NCBI RefSeq assembly: GCF_009828925.2
Contig: NZ_WUTY02000001.1
Location: 2,448,492 to 2,512,491, forward strand
Direction: 5' to 3'
Length of the DNA: 64,000 bases
Origin: Methylicorpusculum oleiharenae
Lineage (GTDB): Bacteria; Pseudomonadota; Gammaproteobacteria; Methylococcales; Methylomonadaceae
Shown: piece by piece, positions 39,789 through 49,079 of the stretch
Position numbering within the stretch: position 1 is the first letter of the stretch
Layout of the letters: each line of letters begins with the position of its first letter
Notes under the pieces: model-generated
What the model saw: only the letters and a program-made list of their open reading frames with translations
Database searches by the model: none
What the model was told of the DNA's origin: nothing
Program-made: the position numbers and the translations under genes

Positions 39789-40715
39789 TTAATGAATTTT
39801 AGAGATGTCCACACCGGTTTTTTCTAAAATTGCACGGCGTAATTTTTCTGCTTCCGCTACTTTTTGCATTAAATCCGGTTCAGGGCAATATTTTCCTCTG
39901 AAACGTTTGATACCCCCGGTTTTTCTCTCGTTGATCACTTCAATAATGGTTTTCCAGCCAATTTCCGTAGCATCATTTGCAAAAGCAAAAACCATGGCCA
40001 AATCGCAGATGTTGTTTATTAATCTGGGGACGCCGGCCGTGTAATAAAAAATGGCGGCACAGGCTGACCGGTTGAAAACTTTCTTGGTACAACCGGCGGT
40101 CGCCAAGCGGTGTTCTATATACTGTTCAGTTTCTTCAAAATTAAGCGGTGTCAGATGGTACTCAATGGAAATACGCTGCGCAAACTGGACTAATTGAGGG
40201 TCATTCAATTTATCTACCAGCTCAGGTTGCCCAACCAGGATAAGCTGCAGCATGATTTCGTGATGGACATTAATATTGGAGAGCAGACGTAATTCTTCCA
40301 GTGTTTCCAGTTCCATGTTTTGCGCTTCGTCTACGATCAGCACAACACGGCGCTTTTTCTTATTTTGCTCATTGATAAACCTGACGAACAATTCGTAGCG
40401 TTCCGCCTTGTTTTTGGTGTCGTGGGTGATGTTAAAAGCCCCAAGAACCCAGGTCAGCAGGTCTCCAAAAGCGCTATGCGTGTTGGTAATTACGCCTACG
40501 GTGCATTGATCTTTAATTTTGCCCAGCATGCTCCGGATTAAAGTGGTTTTTCCGGATCCTATTTCGCCGGTAATTACAGTAAACCCTGCATGACTCATCA
40601 ATCCGTATTGCAAGGTACTGAGTGCCTTACGATGCTGTGGGCTGAGAAATAAAAATTCCGGGTCGGGAATCAGAGAAAAAGGTTTTTTGTTGAGTCCGAA
40701 GTATTTTGTATACAT
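39789..40715 (-). CDS. ExeA/GspA-type AAA ATPase
   Basis: A 308-residue P-loop ATPase of the ExeA/MshM family. The start YFGLNKKPFSLIPDPEFLF and the following QHRKALSTLQYGL are diagnostic. Walker A is GEIGSGKTT (about 49-57) and Walker B VVLIVDEAQNM (about 125), followed by LEELRLLSNI. The protein is shorter than ExeA (about 550) and lacks its C-terminal peptidoglycan-binding domain, so it resembles MshM-like or polysaccharide-export-associated ATPases. No secretion genes adjoin. Its partner system is unknown. Confidence 0.88.
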   Translation of the reverse strand: MYTKYFGLNKKPFSLIPDPEFLFLSPQHRKALSTLQYGLMSHAGFTVITGEIGSGKTTLIRSMLGKIKDQCTVGVITNTHSAFGDLLTWVLGAFNITHDTKNKAERYELFVRFINEQNKKKRRVVLIVDEAQNMELETLEELRLLSNINVHHEIMLQLILVGQPELVDKLNDPQLVQFAQRISIEYHLTPLNFEETEQYIEHRLATAGCTKKVFNRSACAAIFYYTAGVPRLINNICDLAMVFAFANDATEIGWKTIIEVINERKTGGIKRFRGKYCPEPDLMQKVAEAEKLRRAILEKTGVDISKIH

Positions 40716-40943
40716 GTTTGTTCTCTAGCAAACCGATTGGTATTGATGCAATCGATTTAATTTAACATCCGATTATTTTCTGTTGATCATAATCAATTCG
40801 CCATCCTATCAGTTGAAACGGGTAGCATCAGTTTTCAATGGAAAGGGACTAAAAATCGATGATATTGACGGCTTAAACACATCGATATGAACAGCTGAAC
40901 CTTTTTTTAAAAATTATAGCTGACAATTGAGGAGTAAAGTGAA

Positions 40944-41045
40944 ATGACTACTGTCAGCACTAAAGCCGGAAATTATAGCTCATCTGACTTATTAGGCATT
41001 CGATTTCGTATCTTGAGCCCAGTATATACAATCGCCGGGAATTAA
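40944..41045 (+). CDS. Possible 33-residue ORF
   Basis: A short frame, MTTVSTKAG at its start and YTIAGN at its end, with a good GAGGAG Shine-Dalgarno 9 nt before ATG 40944. No domain is recognised and it may be chance. The rest of the 479-bp gap between the ExeA-type gene and the carbonic anhydrase gene holds nothing I can identify. Confidence 0.25.
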   Translation: MTTVSTKAGNYSSSDLLGIRFRILSPVYTIAGN

Positions 41046-41194
41046 ACAGTGATAAACTTAACCGCATCTTAAGTCTCGAGATTGATAAAAAATACCTGTG
41101 TATAGTAACCGTAGGACGTAAAATCTACGAGGCTTTGATACTCTATTGTTTGAGCATGTGAATAGTGTTAATTCTGAACAAACAGAGGCAAACT

Positions 41195-41728
41195 ATGGCA
41201 ATTCGTAATTTTAATGGGAAACAGCCCAAGCTTGGGGCGTCCGTCTATATTGACGAGTCTGCGGTAGTCATAGGGGATGTGACACTGGAGGACGATGTCT
41301 CGGTATGGCCTGCCTCGGTAATCAGAGGTGATGTAGAATCAATTTTCATCGGGGCGGGAACCAATGTCCAGGACGGTTCTGTTTTGCACGTCTCCCATGC
41401 CGGGCCTTATAACCCCCAAGGCTATCCGCTTGTGATAGGAAAAGGGGTGACAATAGGTCATCGAGCTGTTGTGCATGCCTGTCAGATTGGCAGTTATTGT
41501 TTGATTGGTATTGGGGCGATTATCATGGACGGTGCCGTTTTGCAAGATTATGTCATGTTGGGTGCCGGAGCTTTGGTGCCGCCCGGTAAAAAACTGGACA
41601 GCGGCTATCTCTATGTTGGATCGCCGGCTAAAGCTGTCAGACTATTAACTGACAAGGAGAAGGCTTTTCTCGAATATTCCTATCTACATTATATAACCTT
41701 AAAAAATGAGCATGGGGCCCAAAAATAG
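41195..41728 (+). CDS. Gamma-carbonic anhydrase family protein (YrdA type)
   Basis: A 177-residue left-handed beta-helix protein built of hexapeptide repeats (AVVIGDVTLEDDVSVWP, VIGKGVTIGHRAVVHAC, LIGIGAIIMDGAVL). The His positions in LHVSHAG and IGHRAVVH fit the metal site of gamma-class carbonic anhydrases, so a trimer with zinc or iron at subunit interfaces is expected. Real anhydrase activity is often unproven in this subgroup. ATG 41195 has AGAGG upstream; an in-frame ATG at 41165 would add ten non-conserved residues. Confidence 0.92.
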   Translation: MAIRNFNGKQPKLGASVYIDESAVVIGDVTLEDDVSVWPASVIRGDVESIFIGAGTNVQDGSVLHVSHAGPYNPQGYPLVIGKGVTIGHRAVVHACQIGSYCLIGIGAIIMDGAVLQDYVMLGAGALVPPGKKLDSGYLYVGSPAKAVRLLTDKEKAFLEYSYLHYITLKNEHGAQK

Positions 41729-41778
41729 TGCATTAAAGACGGCTCTGGTTTTGCTGTAAAAGCCTTAAAGAATACAAT

Positions 41779-41864
41779 GTAGGTTGCGGTTGGCGATAGC
41801 CAACCCAACATTCAAGACCAAGGCGTTCTTTGTTGGGTTGCGAAAAGCATGCAATTCATCCTAC
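41779..41864 (+). repeat. REP-like palindromic repeat family C, copy 2
   Basis: An 86-bp element running from GTAGGTTGCGG to CATCCTAC. It contains hairpin GGTTGGC/GCCAACC and the pair CAACCCAACA/TGTTGGGTTG. It matches the repeat at 19357-19443. It sits in the 365-bp gap before the helicase gene, in which nothing else was identified. Confidence 0.75.
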
Positions 41865-42093
41865 GCTGAATAGTCAGGATGCTCTAAAATTTTAGCTGAA
41901 CAAGTTAAGATTCATTTTTGTGGATTTTATTTTTTGCACTGAACTAAAACCCGGTCAACCCGAGACCAAAAGTTATAAAGCTTATTGTTGTTGCAAGTTG
42001 TTATCCCGGATTAGCCAACAGGCTTGTCATGATGTTTAGCATAATGACAACGTCCACTTTCAACTCTGATCCGTCAATTGGATACCAAAATTA

Positions 42094-43377
42094 ATGAATT
42101 CTGATTCAACTACTTCTTTCAAATCACTAGGGCTTGCTGATGAACTTGTCCAGGCTGTAACTGAGCAGGGCTATCTAGTTCCTACGCCCATTCAATTTAA
42201 AGCCATTCCGCTGATTCTCAAGGGCTGCGATGTCATGGCAAAAGCACAAACCGGGACCGGGAAAACGGCCGCATTTTCTTTGCCGATGCTGCAACATTTA
42301 TCCAAAACGGCCTATAACAAGCCGCGTCCGGTCAGGGCTTTGATATTGACGCCCACACGAGAATTGGCTGCACAGGTGCATGAAAATGTCACCAATTACG
42401 GCAAGCATGTCAATTTGTTTGCCGAACTGATATACGGCGGTGTGAGCATGAACAGCCAGACCCAAAGGTTGCGAAGAGGCTGTGATATTGTAGTCGCGAC
42501 ACCGGGTCGTCTGCTGGATCATATCCGGCAAGGTCATGTTACTTTTGATGCGTTGTCCATTTTGGTTCTGGACGAAGCGGATCGGATGCTGGATATGGGG
42601 TTTAGTCAGGAGATCAACGCGATATTGGCCATGCTGCCATCGGATAAACAAAGCCTGCTGTTTTCGGCGACCTTATCCGGCGAAATCAAGCATTTGGCGT
42701 CACAGTGGTTGAAAAAACCGGTTGATATAGAAATTGCTGCATCCAGTGTGGCTGCCGATACCGTCATACAATCTCTTTACCCGATAAAAAGAGAGTACAA
42801 GCGGGAATTGCTATCCTATTTGATTGGCCACGGTCAGTGGCGGGGCGTTCTGGTATTTGTAAGAACAAAACACGGTGCCGATCGTCTGGGTTTGCAATTG
42901 CTCAAGGACGGCATCAAATGCGCCGTTTTGCACGGTGATAAAACGCAGGGCGCAAGAAGTAGAGCGCTCGATGCTTTTAAATTGGGTAAGGTCCAGGTCT
43001 TGGTGGCTACCGACATTGCAGCCAGGGGATTGGATATTGATCAGCTGCCCTATGTGGTAAATTTTGATTTGCCTTCAGTGGCTGAAGATTACATACACCG
43101 TATCGGCCGTACCGGAAGAGCAGGGCTACCCGGTCATTCGGTGTCGCTGGTTTGCCCTGAAGAAGCGATGGCACTAAAGGCTATTGAAAAATTGTTGAAA
43201 AAGCCGATTCCAAGAGTGCTGGATACCGGTTACGAGGCGGTCAATTTAGAGGCCAAAAAAGAGGTGCCCGCTTCACGGCCTGTAAAAAAGCCGATTTCAA
43301 AACCGGCTTCATTCAAAAAGCCCGCCAAACTTCAACGCAAGCCGGAGAAAAAACGCTTTATTGCCGGCAAGCGATAA
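42094..43377 (+). CDS. rhlE: DEAD-box RNA helicase, RhlE type
   Basis: A 427-residue ATP-dependent RNA helicase. Motifs in order: Q motif (FKSLGLADELVQAV, TPIQFKAIP), Walker A AQTGTGKTA, PTRELA, TPGRLLD, VLDEADRMLDMGF, SAT, and the C-terminal-lobe motifs VFVRTKHGAD, ATDIAARGLD and HRIGRTGRAG. A short basic Lys/Pro tail follows (about 385-427). The MLDMGF motif and tail fit RhlE better than DeaD or SrmB. Roles in RNA decay and ribosome maturation are expected. It ends 1 bp before a 207-bp repeat element. Confidence 0.93.
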   Translation: MNSDSTTSFKSLGLADELVQAVTEQGYLVPTPIQFKAIPLILKGCDVMAKAQTGTGKTAAFSLPMLQHLSKTAYNKPRPVRALILTPTRELAAQVHENVTNYGKHVNLFAELIYGGVSMNSQTQRLRRGCDIVVATPGRLLDHIRQGHVTFDALSILVLDEADRMLDMGFSQEINAILAMLPSDKQSLLFSATLSGEIKHLASQWLKKPVDIEIAASSVAADTVIQSLYPIKREYKRELLSYLIGHGQWRGVLVFVRTKHGADRLGLQLLKDGIKCAVLHGDKTQGARSRALDAFKLGKVQVLVATDIAARGLDIDQLPYVVNFDLPSVAEDYIHRIGRTGRAGLPGHSVSLVCPEEAMALKAIEKLLKKPIPRVLDTGYEAVNLEAKKEVPASRPVKKPISKPASFKKPAKLQRKPEKKRFIAGKR

Positions 43378-43378
43378 G

Positions 43379-43585
43379 ATACTTCGCGCGGTCACATTTT
43401 CGGTTTTCTAGTGCGCTCTTTTGTTCGATAGCGGCGTTACCTCCATGGATGTAGGTAAGGGGAGTGAGCAGGAACGGAAGCTTTGCGAAAACAGTTACAT
43501 AGCTTGCTATGCGCTTGTTTCCGCACTTTGCTCTCGAACAAAATAGCCTTGCCATAAAAGCCGCAAACTTGATCGCGCGAAGTAT
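43379..43585 (+). repeat. MITE-like element D
   Basis: A 207-bp stretch bounded by matching inverted ends ATACTTCGCGCG and, on the other strand, ATACTTCGCGCG, with imperfect pairing continuing inward (TTTTGTTCGATAGC against TTTTGTTCGAGAGC). Only one copy is in the window. It starts 1 bp after the rhlE stop and could supply its 3' RNA structure. The minus-strand frame across it (43358-43555) is taken as spurious. Confidence 0.6.
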
Positions 43586-43675
43586 AGGTCAAGATTTCTT
43601 TAGCATTGACCGCCTGTATGAGGATGATATGCTGTTCGTTCTAATAATAATTAACTCAATCACTCAGGAGCAAAG

Positions 43676-44422
43676 ATGTCTTTTTTAGGCTCGTTCTTTA
43701 AAAAATCAAAACTTGACGCTGCAATCAAGCAGGTCAGGCAAGCAAGAAAAAATGAAGGTGCTAAAGCCGACCAGTTATACAGCACGGCTTATAAAGGCTT
43801 TGCTGAAGTTCTGGCAAAAGATTTATTGTTCAGTGAAACGCTCTATAACTGGGGGTTTGCTTTACTTCATCAAGGCAAAACCAAATCGGGCGATGAAGCG
43901 ATAAGCATTTTTGAAGATGCGCTTTCCAAGTTTAACTTTTGTTTAACCGTTGATCCGGATTTTCTCGGTGCCGCAATTGACGGCGGTTTTACCTACATGG
44001 AACTGGCCCGTACTAAAGGTGTGCCCCCTTCGGATAAGCTCTATGAACTGGCCAAGAAAAGTTTTTTAAATGCCAACAGAATCCAGAAAGGTACTGCGTC
44101 GTATAATCTGGCATGTATCTATGCGCTAAGAAATGAAAATGAAGAATGCCTGAAGGCTCTGGATGATTCTGATGAGCATGGCAGCCTGCCCAGTATTGAA
44201 GACATTTTGAATGATCCGGATCTTAATAATATTAAGTCACATCAGTGGTTTACAGATCTTATCGAGGGTTTGAAAGTCAAGGAAGCCGAGGCAGCCGAAG
44301 ATGCAGTTTATAAAACAGAAGCCGCATTAAATGAAGAGAAGGCCGGTGAGGAAGAGCCGCAAGTATCCGCATCAGTCGAACCACCCAAGGCGTCTGCGGA
44401 TTCAAAAGAAAAAGCCGAATAA
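43676..44422 (+). CDS. TPR-repeat protein
   Basis: A 248-residue soluble protein with helical repeats of TPR type: LYNWGFALLHQGK, AISIFEDALSKFNFCLTVDPDFLGAA and KGTASYNLACIYALRNENEECLKAL. A final acidic/Ala-rich disordered tail runs from about 200 to the end. No signal peptide. A likely scaffold for protein contacts; partners are unknown. ATG 43676 follows CAGGAG. Confidence 0.8.
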   Translation: MSFLGSFFKKSKLDAAIKQVRQARKNEGAKADQLYSTAYKGFAEVLAKDLLFSETLYNWGFALLHQGKTKSGDEAISIFEDALSKFNFCLTVDPDFLGAAIDGGFTYMELARTKGVPPSDKLYELAKKSFLNANRIQKGTASYNLACIYALRNENEECLKALDDSDEHGSLPSIEDILNDPDLNNIKSHQWFTDLIEGLKVKEAEAAEDAVYKTEAALNEEKAGEEEPQVSASVEPPKASADSKEKAE

Positions 44423-44436
44423 AACGGATTTTACGT

Positions 44437-44559
44437 TCAGATATTGCCACATTTAATGCCGCTGAAGACCGGGATGTTTTTTCGGCGGTAAACACATTTG
44501 CCGCGTTTTGAGCCGGATTTGTGCTTCTGCTCACGAGAGCTTTTACCCGGAACCCTCAT
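44437..44559 (-). CDS. Possible 40-residue basic ORF
   Basis: A small minus-strand frame, convergent with the TPR gene. It starts MRVPGKSSREQKHKSG and has two Cys near KCVYRRKN and IKCGNI. It is very basic. No Shine-Dalgarno is clear and I do not recognise a family, so it may be chance. The remaining sequence to 44973 before the transglutaminase gene holds nothing identified. Confidence 0.2.
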   Translation of the reverse strand: MRVPGKSSREQKHKSGSKRGKCVYRRKNIPVFSGIKCGNI

Positions 44560-44973
44560 TATAAATTGATGACTTCCCGTTTGATTTAAGTCATCACGGT
44601 GAAAACCTCCCTCTCACAATCTGTAAAAATTGCTAAAGCTCAGGAAATATTGATTGGGGTCTCTTGCTTTGATCGCAGTTGATTCTGATCCAATCTCATT
44701 TGTTAAGGTTATTCTGGAATTCGGTTTATTTGGGCTCGAAAATTGCTAAATTAATTATGTGTAATTTGTGACTGATGAAGCGAGCATAAAATACGCTTTA
44801 AAACGGGGCAATCAGTATCCATTGGATTGGTTTTTAAAAAAGCGACGGCCTTTGGTGCACCATAATGAAGCGCGCGCACCAAAGAAGAGTTATTTTTGGG
44901 TCGTGCCCGGTTTTGCCTTGTTTGTCAGTCATCAGTAGATCGTTCATCTCACGTGCCAAAATAGGAAAAGTAT

Positions 44974-47900
44974 ATGACCATTCGGGTGGCTATTAACCAC
45001 AAGACTAGCTATCAATTCGATCGCGCCGTTTCTCTATCACCTCATGTCTTTAGACTAAGACCGGCTGTTCATTGCAGAACACCGATTAAAGGTTATGCGC
45101 TTCGAATTGAACCTAAAGAGCATTTTATCAATTGGCAACAAGACCCATTTGGTAACATTTTGGCGCGTGTTGTATTTCCGGAAAAATGCCAAAGGCTCAG
45201 CGTCGAAGTGGAAGTGATTGCGGATTTAACGGTGATCAATCCCTTTGATTTCTTCGTTGAAGAATATGCCGTCGACTATCCCTTTAAATACGATGCCCAA
45301 TTGTTTAAAGAACTGGAGCCTAATCTTGTAATTACTGAAGATGGTCCATTACTAACGAAATGGCTTAAAAACTTTAAAAAGGATAAACGATCGATTAATG
45401 ACTTTTTAGTCGATGTTAACCGCCAGGTATTTCAGGATATCGGTTACAACATACGCATGGAAGTCGGCATTCAATCCTGTGAGGAAACGCTGACCAAACG
45501 CAGCGGTTCCTGCCGTGATTCCGCCTGGCTGTTAGTCCAGATCCTGCGCCATTTGGGGCTTGCTGCCCGTTTTGTGTCGGGTTATCTGGTGCAATTGACG
45601 GCCGATGTCAAATCGCTGGACGGCCCGTCCGGCCCTGAACATGACTTTACCGATTTACATGCCTGGACGGAAGTCTATATTCCTGGCGCTGGTTGGATTG
45701 GTCTGGACCCTACTTCGGGACTGTTGGCGGGAGAAGGTCATATTCCGCTGGCTTGTACGCCAGATCCTGCCAGTGCGGCACCGGTTTCGGGCGCCACGGA
45801 TAAATGTGAAGTGTCTTTCGAATTTGATAATTCGGTTACCCGCTTGCATGAAGATCCCAGGGTTACCAAGCCTTATACCGACGAGCAGTGGTATTACATC
45901 GATGCGTTGGGTCAGCAGGTCGACCGGCAGCTACTAGAGGACGATGTCAGATTGACCATGGGCGGTGAGCCCACTTTTGTATCTGTCGATGATATGGAAG
46001 GCGCCGAATGGAATACCCTGGCTGATGGCGATCACAAACGGGAAAGAGCCCATGCCCTGACGCTTCGTTTGCGTGATACCTTTGCTGCCGGTGCGATGCT
46101 GCATTACGGCCAGGGTAAATGGTATCCCGGTGAGCCTTTGCCGCGCTGGCAATACGGGTGTTTTTGGCGAAAAGACGGCTTTCCAGTCTGGCGCAATCCC
46201 GATTTACTCGCCGACATCACCAAAGAACATACATTTACCGTCAAAGATGCTTATGCATTCATGCGTCAACTGACTCAGCGTCTGGGTATAAAGACGCGAT
46301 ACATTGTGACGGCGTTTGAAGATGCTTTCTATTATGTCTGGCAGGAAGGCAATATTCCGGAAAACCTGGATCCTTTTAAAGTCAATTTGAAAGATTCTCT
46401 GGATCGCCGGACGCTGGCATCTGTTCTTGAAAATGATTTAAGCGAGCCGGTTGGTTTTTCTCTGCCGATACAGTGGGACTGGTCAGGTCAGCGCTGGCAA
46501 AGCGGACCCTGGAATTTCCGTCGCGGAGCTATGTTTTTGATTCCCGGAAACTCTCCGATGGGAATGCGGCAGCCTCTGGACAGTTTGCCCTGGGTGGCCC
46601 CCGATAAGCGCGACAGCGGCGAGCCGCAAAGCTTGTTCCAGGATTTGCCGGAACTGGGCGATTACTATGGTGAGGTGACTCGCCGGTACAGTCATCTTGA
46701 AAAGCGTGCCAAAGACCATCCTGAAATAGTTGAGCAAGCAGCAGGGGACGAAGAAACTGTTCAAGTAGGCGTGCCGCATACGTCCATTTGCGTAGAAGTC
46801 AGAAATGGCATGATGCATGTCTTTCTCCCGCCGATGACCTTATTGGAACATTACCTGGAGTTAGTGGCTGGCGTTGAAGCAACGGCTGAATCGCTAAAGA
46901 TTCCTGTCGTGCTCGAAGGTTACGAGCCACCCCGTGATTACCGCATAGAGCGGTTGATGATAACGCCGGATCCGGGGGTGATTGAGGTCAACATTCATCC
47001 TTCCAAAACCTGGCAGGAACTGGTTGATAAAACGACCGTGCTTTACGAGCAAGCCCACCTGGTTCGCCTGGGCACTGAAAAATTCATGCTGGATGGCAGG
47101 CATACCGGAACCGGAGGCGGCAATCATATTACGATGGGCGCAGAATCACCCATTGATAGCCCCTTGTTGAGGCGGCCTGATTTGCTGCGAAGCCTGATTA
47201 CCTATTGGCAGCATCATCCCGGTTTGTCCTATCTGTTTTCAGGTATGTTTATCGGTCCCACCAGCCAGGCGCCGCGGGTCGATGAAGGACGCGACGAGAA
47301 GCTGTACGAGCTGGAAATTGCCTTTCAACAAATGCCGGAAGGGGAATCGCCTGCACCTTGGCTGGTTGACCGTTTGTTACGTCATTTGTTGACCGATATT
47401 ACCGGCAATACTCATCGCTCCGAGTTTTGTATCGACAAGCTTTATTCACCGGACAGTTCAACCGGTCGCTTGGGTATTTTAGAATTGCGCGCTTTTGAAA
47501 TGCCGCCGCATGCCCGTATGTCGTTGGTGCAGATGGTGCTGTTACGGTCATTGATTGCCTGGTTCTGGCGTGAGCCTTACAAGCATGAACTCGTGCGCTG
47601 GGGGACTGAATTGCATGACCGGTTCATGCTGCCTCATTACGTCAAGGAGGATATGAAGCATGTAGTCAAGGATTTGCAAAGGGCAGGCTATCCGTTTGAA
47701 TTGGAATGGCTGGACCCGTTTTTCGAATTCCGTTTTCCACGCTACGGTAATACCATGATCGATGATATGGATCTGGAATTGCGTTTTGCGATTGAGCCTT
47801 GGCATGTTTTGGGTGAAGAAGTCAGCCGGGCAGGCACTGCGCGTTATGTCGATTCGTCAGTGGAACGCCTGCAGGTTAAGGTGACCGGCTTTACCGAAGG

Positions 47901-48369
47901 GCGTTATGTTTTATCCTGTAACGGCAGACGGTTGCAGTTGCGTAATACCGGGCGTAAAGGCGAATATGTGGCCGGTGTGCGTTATCGGGCATGGCAGCCG
48001 CCCTCTGCACTGCATCCTACGATCAGTCCACATACGCCGTTGGTGTTTGACGTAATTGATACCTGGAACGGGCATGCGATTGGAGGCTGCACCTATTTTG
48101 TCGCTCATCCTGGAGGACGCAGTTACGATGCCTTCCCGGTTAACGCGTATGAGGCGGAGGCTCGCCGGATTACGCGGTTCTGGGATTATGGGCATACTCC
48201 GGGAACGATAATCCGGCCGCCTATGGCAACATCACCTGTTGCGCCTTCCGATAAGCCGATGGAGGGTCGATTCGTTGTTGCCGGTGCCGAGCCTAGACCT
48301 ATGGCGCCGCCGCAAGAAGAGCCGAATAAAGATTTTCCTTACACCTTGGACTTAAGGTACCGGAACTGA
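44974..48369 (+). CDS. Large transglutaminase-like protein with DUF2126 domain
   Basis: An 1131-residue cytoplasmic protein. An N-terminal bacterial transglutaminase-associated region (about 3-85, starting VAINHKTSYQFDRAVSLSPHV) is followed by a transglutaminase-like core with Cys in RSGSCRDSAWLLV, His in DLHAWTEVYIPG and Asp in GLDPTSGL (about 170-255). The long C-terminal part (about 310-1120) is DUF2126, starting near LTMGGEPTFVS. The catalytic triad is complete, so peptidase or amide-forming activity is possible. Two further genes downstream (CP ATP-grasp/alpha-E and another transglutaminase) complete a known conserved neighbourhood of unproven function, thought to make or process a peptide. 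Confidence 0.92.
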   Translation: MTIRVAINHKTSYQFDRAVSLSPHVFRLRPAVHCRTPIKGYALRIEPKEHFINWQQDPFGNILARVVFPEKCQRLSVEVEVIADLTVINPFDFFVEEYAVDYPFKYDAQLFKELEPNLVITEDGPLLTKWLKNFKKDKRSINDFLVDVNRQVFQDIGYNIRMEVGIQSCEETLTKRSGSCRDSAWLLVQILRHLGLAARFVSGYLVQLTADVKSLDGPSGPEHDFTDLHAWTEVYIPGAGWIGLDPTSGLLAGEGHIPLACTPDPASAAPVSGATDKCEVSFEFDNSVTRLHEDPRVTKPYTDEQWYYIDALGQQVDRQLLEDDVRLTMGGEPTFVSVDDMEGAEWNTLADGDHKRERAHALTLRLRDTFAAGAMLHYGQGKWYPGEPLPRWQYGCFWRKDGFPVWRNPDLLADITKEHTFTVKDAYAFMRQLTQRLGIKTRYIVTAFEDAFYYVWQEGNIPENLDPFKVNLKDSLDRRTLASVLENDLSEPVGFSLPIQWDWSGQRWQSGPWNFRRGAMFLIPGNSPMGMRQPLDSLPWVAPDKRDSGEPQSLFQDLPELGDYYGEVTRRYSHLEKRAKDHPEIVEQAAGDEETVQVGVPHTSICVEVRNGMMHVFLPPMTLLEHYLELVAGVEATAESLKIPVVLEGYEPPRDYRIERLMITPDPGVIEVNIHPSKTWQELVDKTTVLYEQAHLVRLGTEKFMLDGRHTGTGGGNHITMGAESPIDSPLLRRPDLLRSLITYWQHHPGLSYLFSGMFIGPTSQAPRVDEGRDEKLYELEIAFQQMPEGESPAPWLVDRLLRHLLTDITGNTHRSEFCIDKLYSPDSSTGRLGILELRAFEMPPHARMSLVQMVLLRSLIAWFWREPYKHELVRWGTELHDRFMLPHYVKEDMKHVVKDLQRAGYPFELEWLDPFFEFRFPRYGNTMIDDMDLELRFAIEPWHVLGEEVSRAGTARYVDSSVERLQVKVTGFTEGRYVLSCNGRRLQLRNTGRKGEYVAGVRYRAWQPPSALHPTISPHTPLVFDVIDTWNGHAIGGCTYFVAHPGGRSYDAFPVNAYEAEARRITRFWDYGHTPGTIIRPPMATSPVAPSDKPMEGRFVVAGAEPRPMAPPQEEPNKDFPYTLDLRYRN

Positions 48370-48401
48370 AAATAAAATGCTGTACTGGTAAACATCAAAT
48401 A

Positions 48402-48438
48402 AACACTGCAGATGTGACTGACTCACATCTGCAGTGTT
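48402..48438. terminator. Perfect 16-bp hairpin after the DUF2126 gene
   Basis: AACACTGCAGATGTGA (48402-48417) pairs perfectly with TCACATCTGCAGTGTT (48423-48438) around a 5-nt loop, 33 bp after the stop. No T-run follows, so it may be a terminator of non-standard form or an RNA end stabiliser. Confidence 0.5.
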
Positions 48439-48480
48439 GACGGCTGGAAAAAATTGAAGTTATGGAAGATTACAAAGCTA

Positions 48481-48611
48481 TACCTTTCGCACTTCAAATT
48501 TCGGCAGTGCCAAAGGAGGCAACGGGTTGTTCGGCATAGAGCCTGCATGGATGTATTTACCGGGTCCTTTGACGGGCACCCCGGTGCCGAATTTCGATCT
48601 ACGATGGGGTA
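48481..48611 (+). repeat. MITE family B, copy 2
   Basis: A 131-bp copy starting TACCTTTCG and ending CGATGGGGTA. It has TA on the left (48479-48480), but the right flank is AT, so the duplication is not perfect. It matches 24804-24933. Only 22 bp separate it from a family A element, so this gap between two cluster genes was hit twice. Confidence 0.8.
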
Positions 48612-48633
48612 ATAATCCTGATGTTGTTTTTTG

Positions 48634-48766
48634 GTAACTGCTCACCCTTTTCCCGTTTTATTGGGTGTAGGTACTTGATTTCAAAGGGCGTATTAATACG
48701 TCCCTGTTGCAGAAAGCTTTTCAATCAATCACCTACACCCGCTATTCCAAGCGGGCGAGTAGTTAC
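48634..48766 (+). repeat. MITE family A, copy 3, core inverted, perfect 8-bp target duplication
   Basis: A 133-bp element with ends GTAACTGCTCACCC and, on the other strand, GTAACTACTCGCCC. It is flanked by the exact octamer GTTTTTTG (48626-48633 and 48767-48774). The outer arms match the orientation of copies 1 and 2, while the central 75 bp match their reverse complement. It is shorter by about 20 bp because the CTGCAAC/GTTGCAG hairpin is reduced to one arm. Confidence 0.88.
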
Positions 48767-49079
48767 GTTTTTTGTTGATTAAAACGCAGGTGGGTATGGA
48801 TTTTTCAACATCTACCTGGACAATGGCTTTTTTAGGATAATCTGATCTTTTCTTGGAAAAGGCTTGTGGTCCACTAAAAACTTGCAAAGTACGATAATAA
48901 TCAATGAGATATCCGGTTTCAGCTGTTAGCCAGAAGGTTGATGGCTGCACAGGGGCTACAGACTGATTATTGAGGGTTTTCTTACTTTTCGTGGGCTGAC
49001 TGCCGTTTTTAGGTTAAGGCATACGGATTAAATTCAGGACAATGAAACCAGGGTTTCTTTCTCATAATGTATTAATTCA

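Noticed and set aside
43358-43555. 65-residue minus-strand ORF overlapping the end of rhlE
   Set aside because: It mostly reads through repeat element D and has no domain or Shine-Dalgarno.
48402-48438. Hairpin as part of a MITE
   Set aside because: Unlike families A to D and with no second copy in the window; kept as a possible transcript-end structure.
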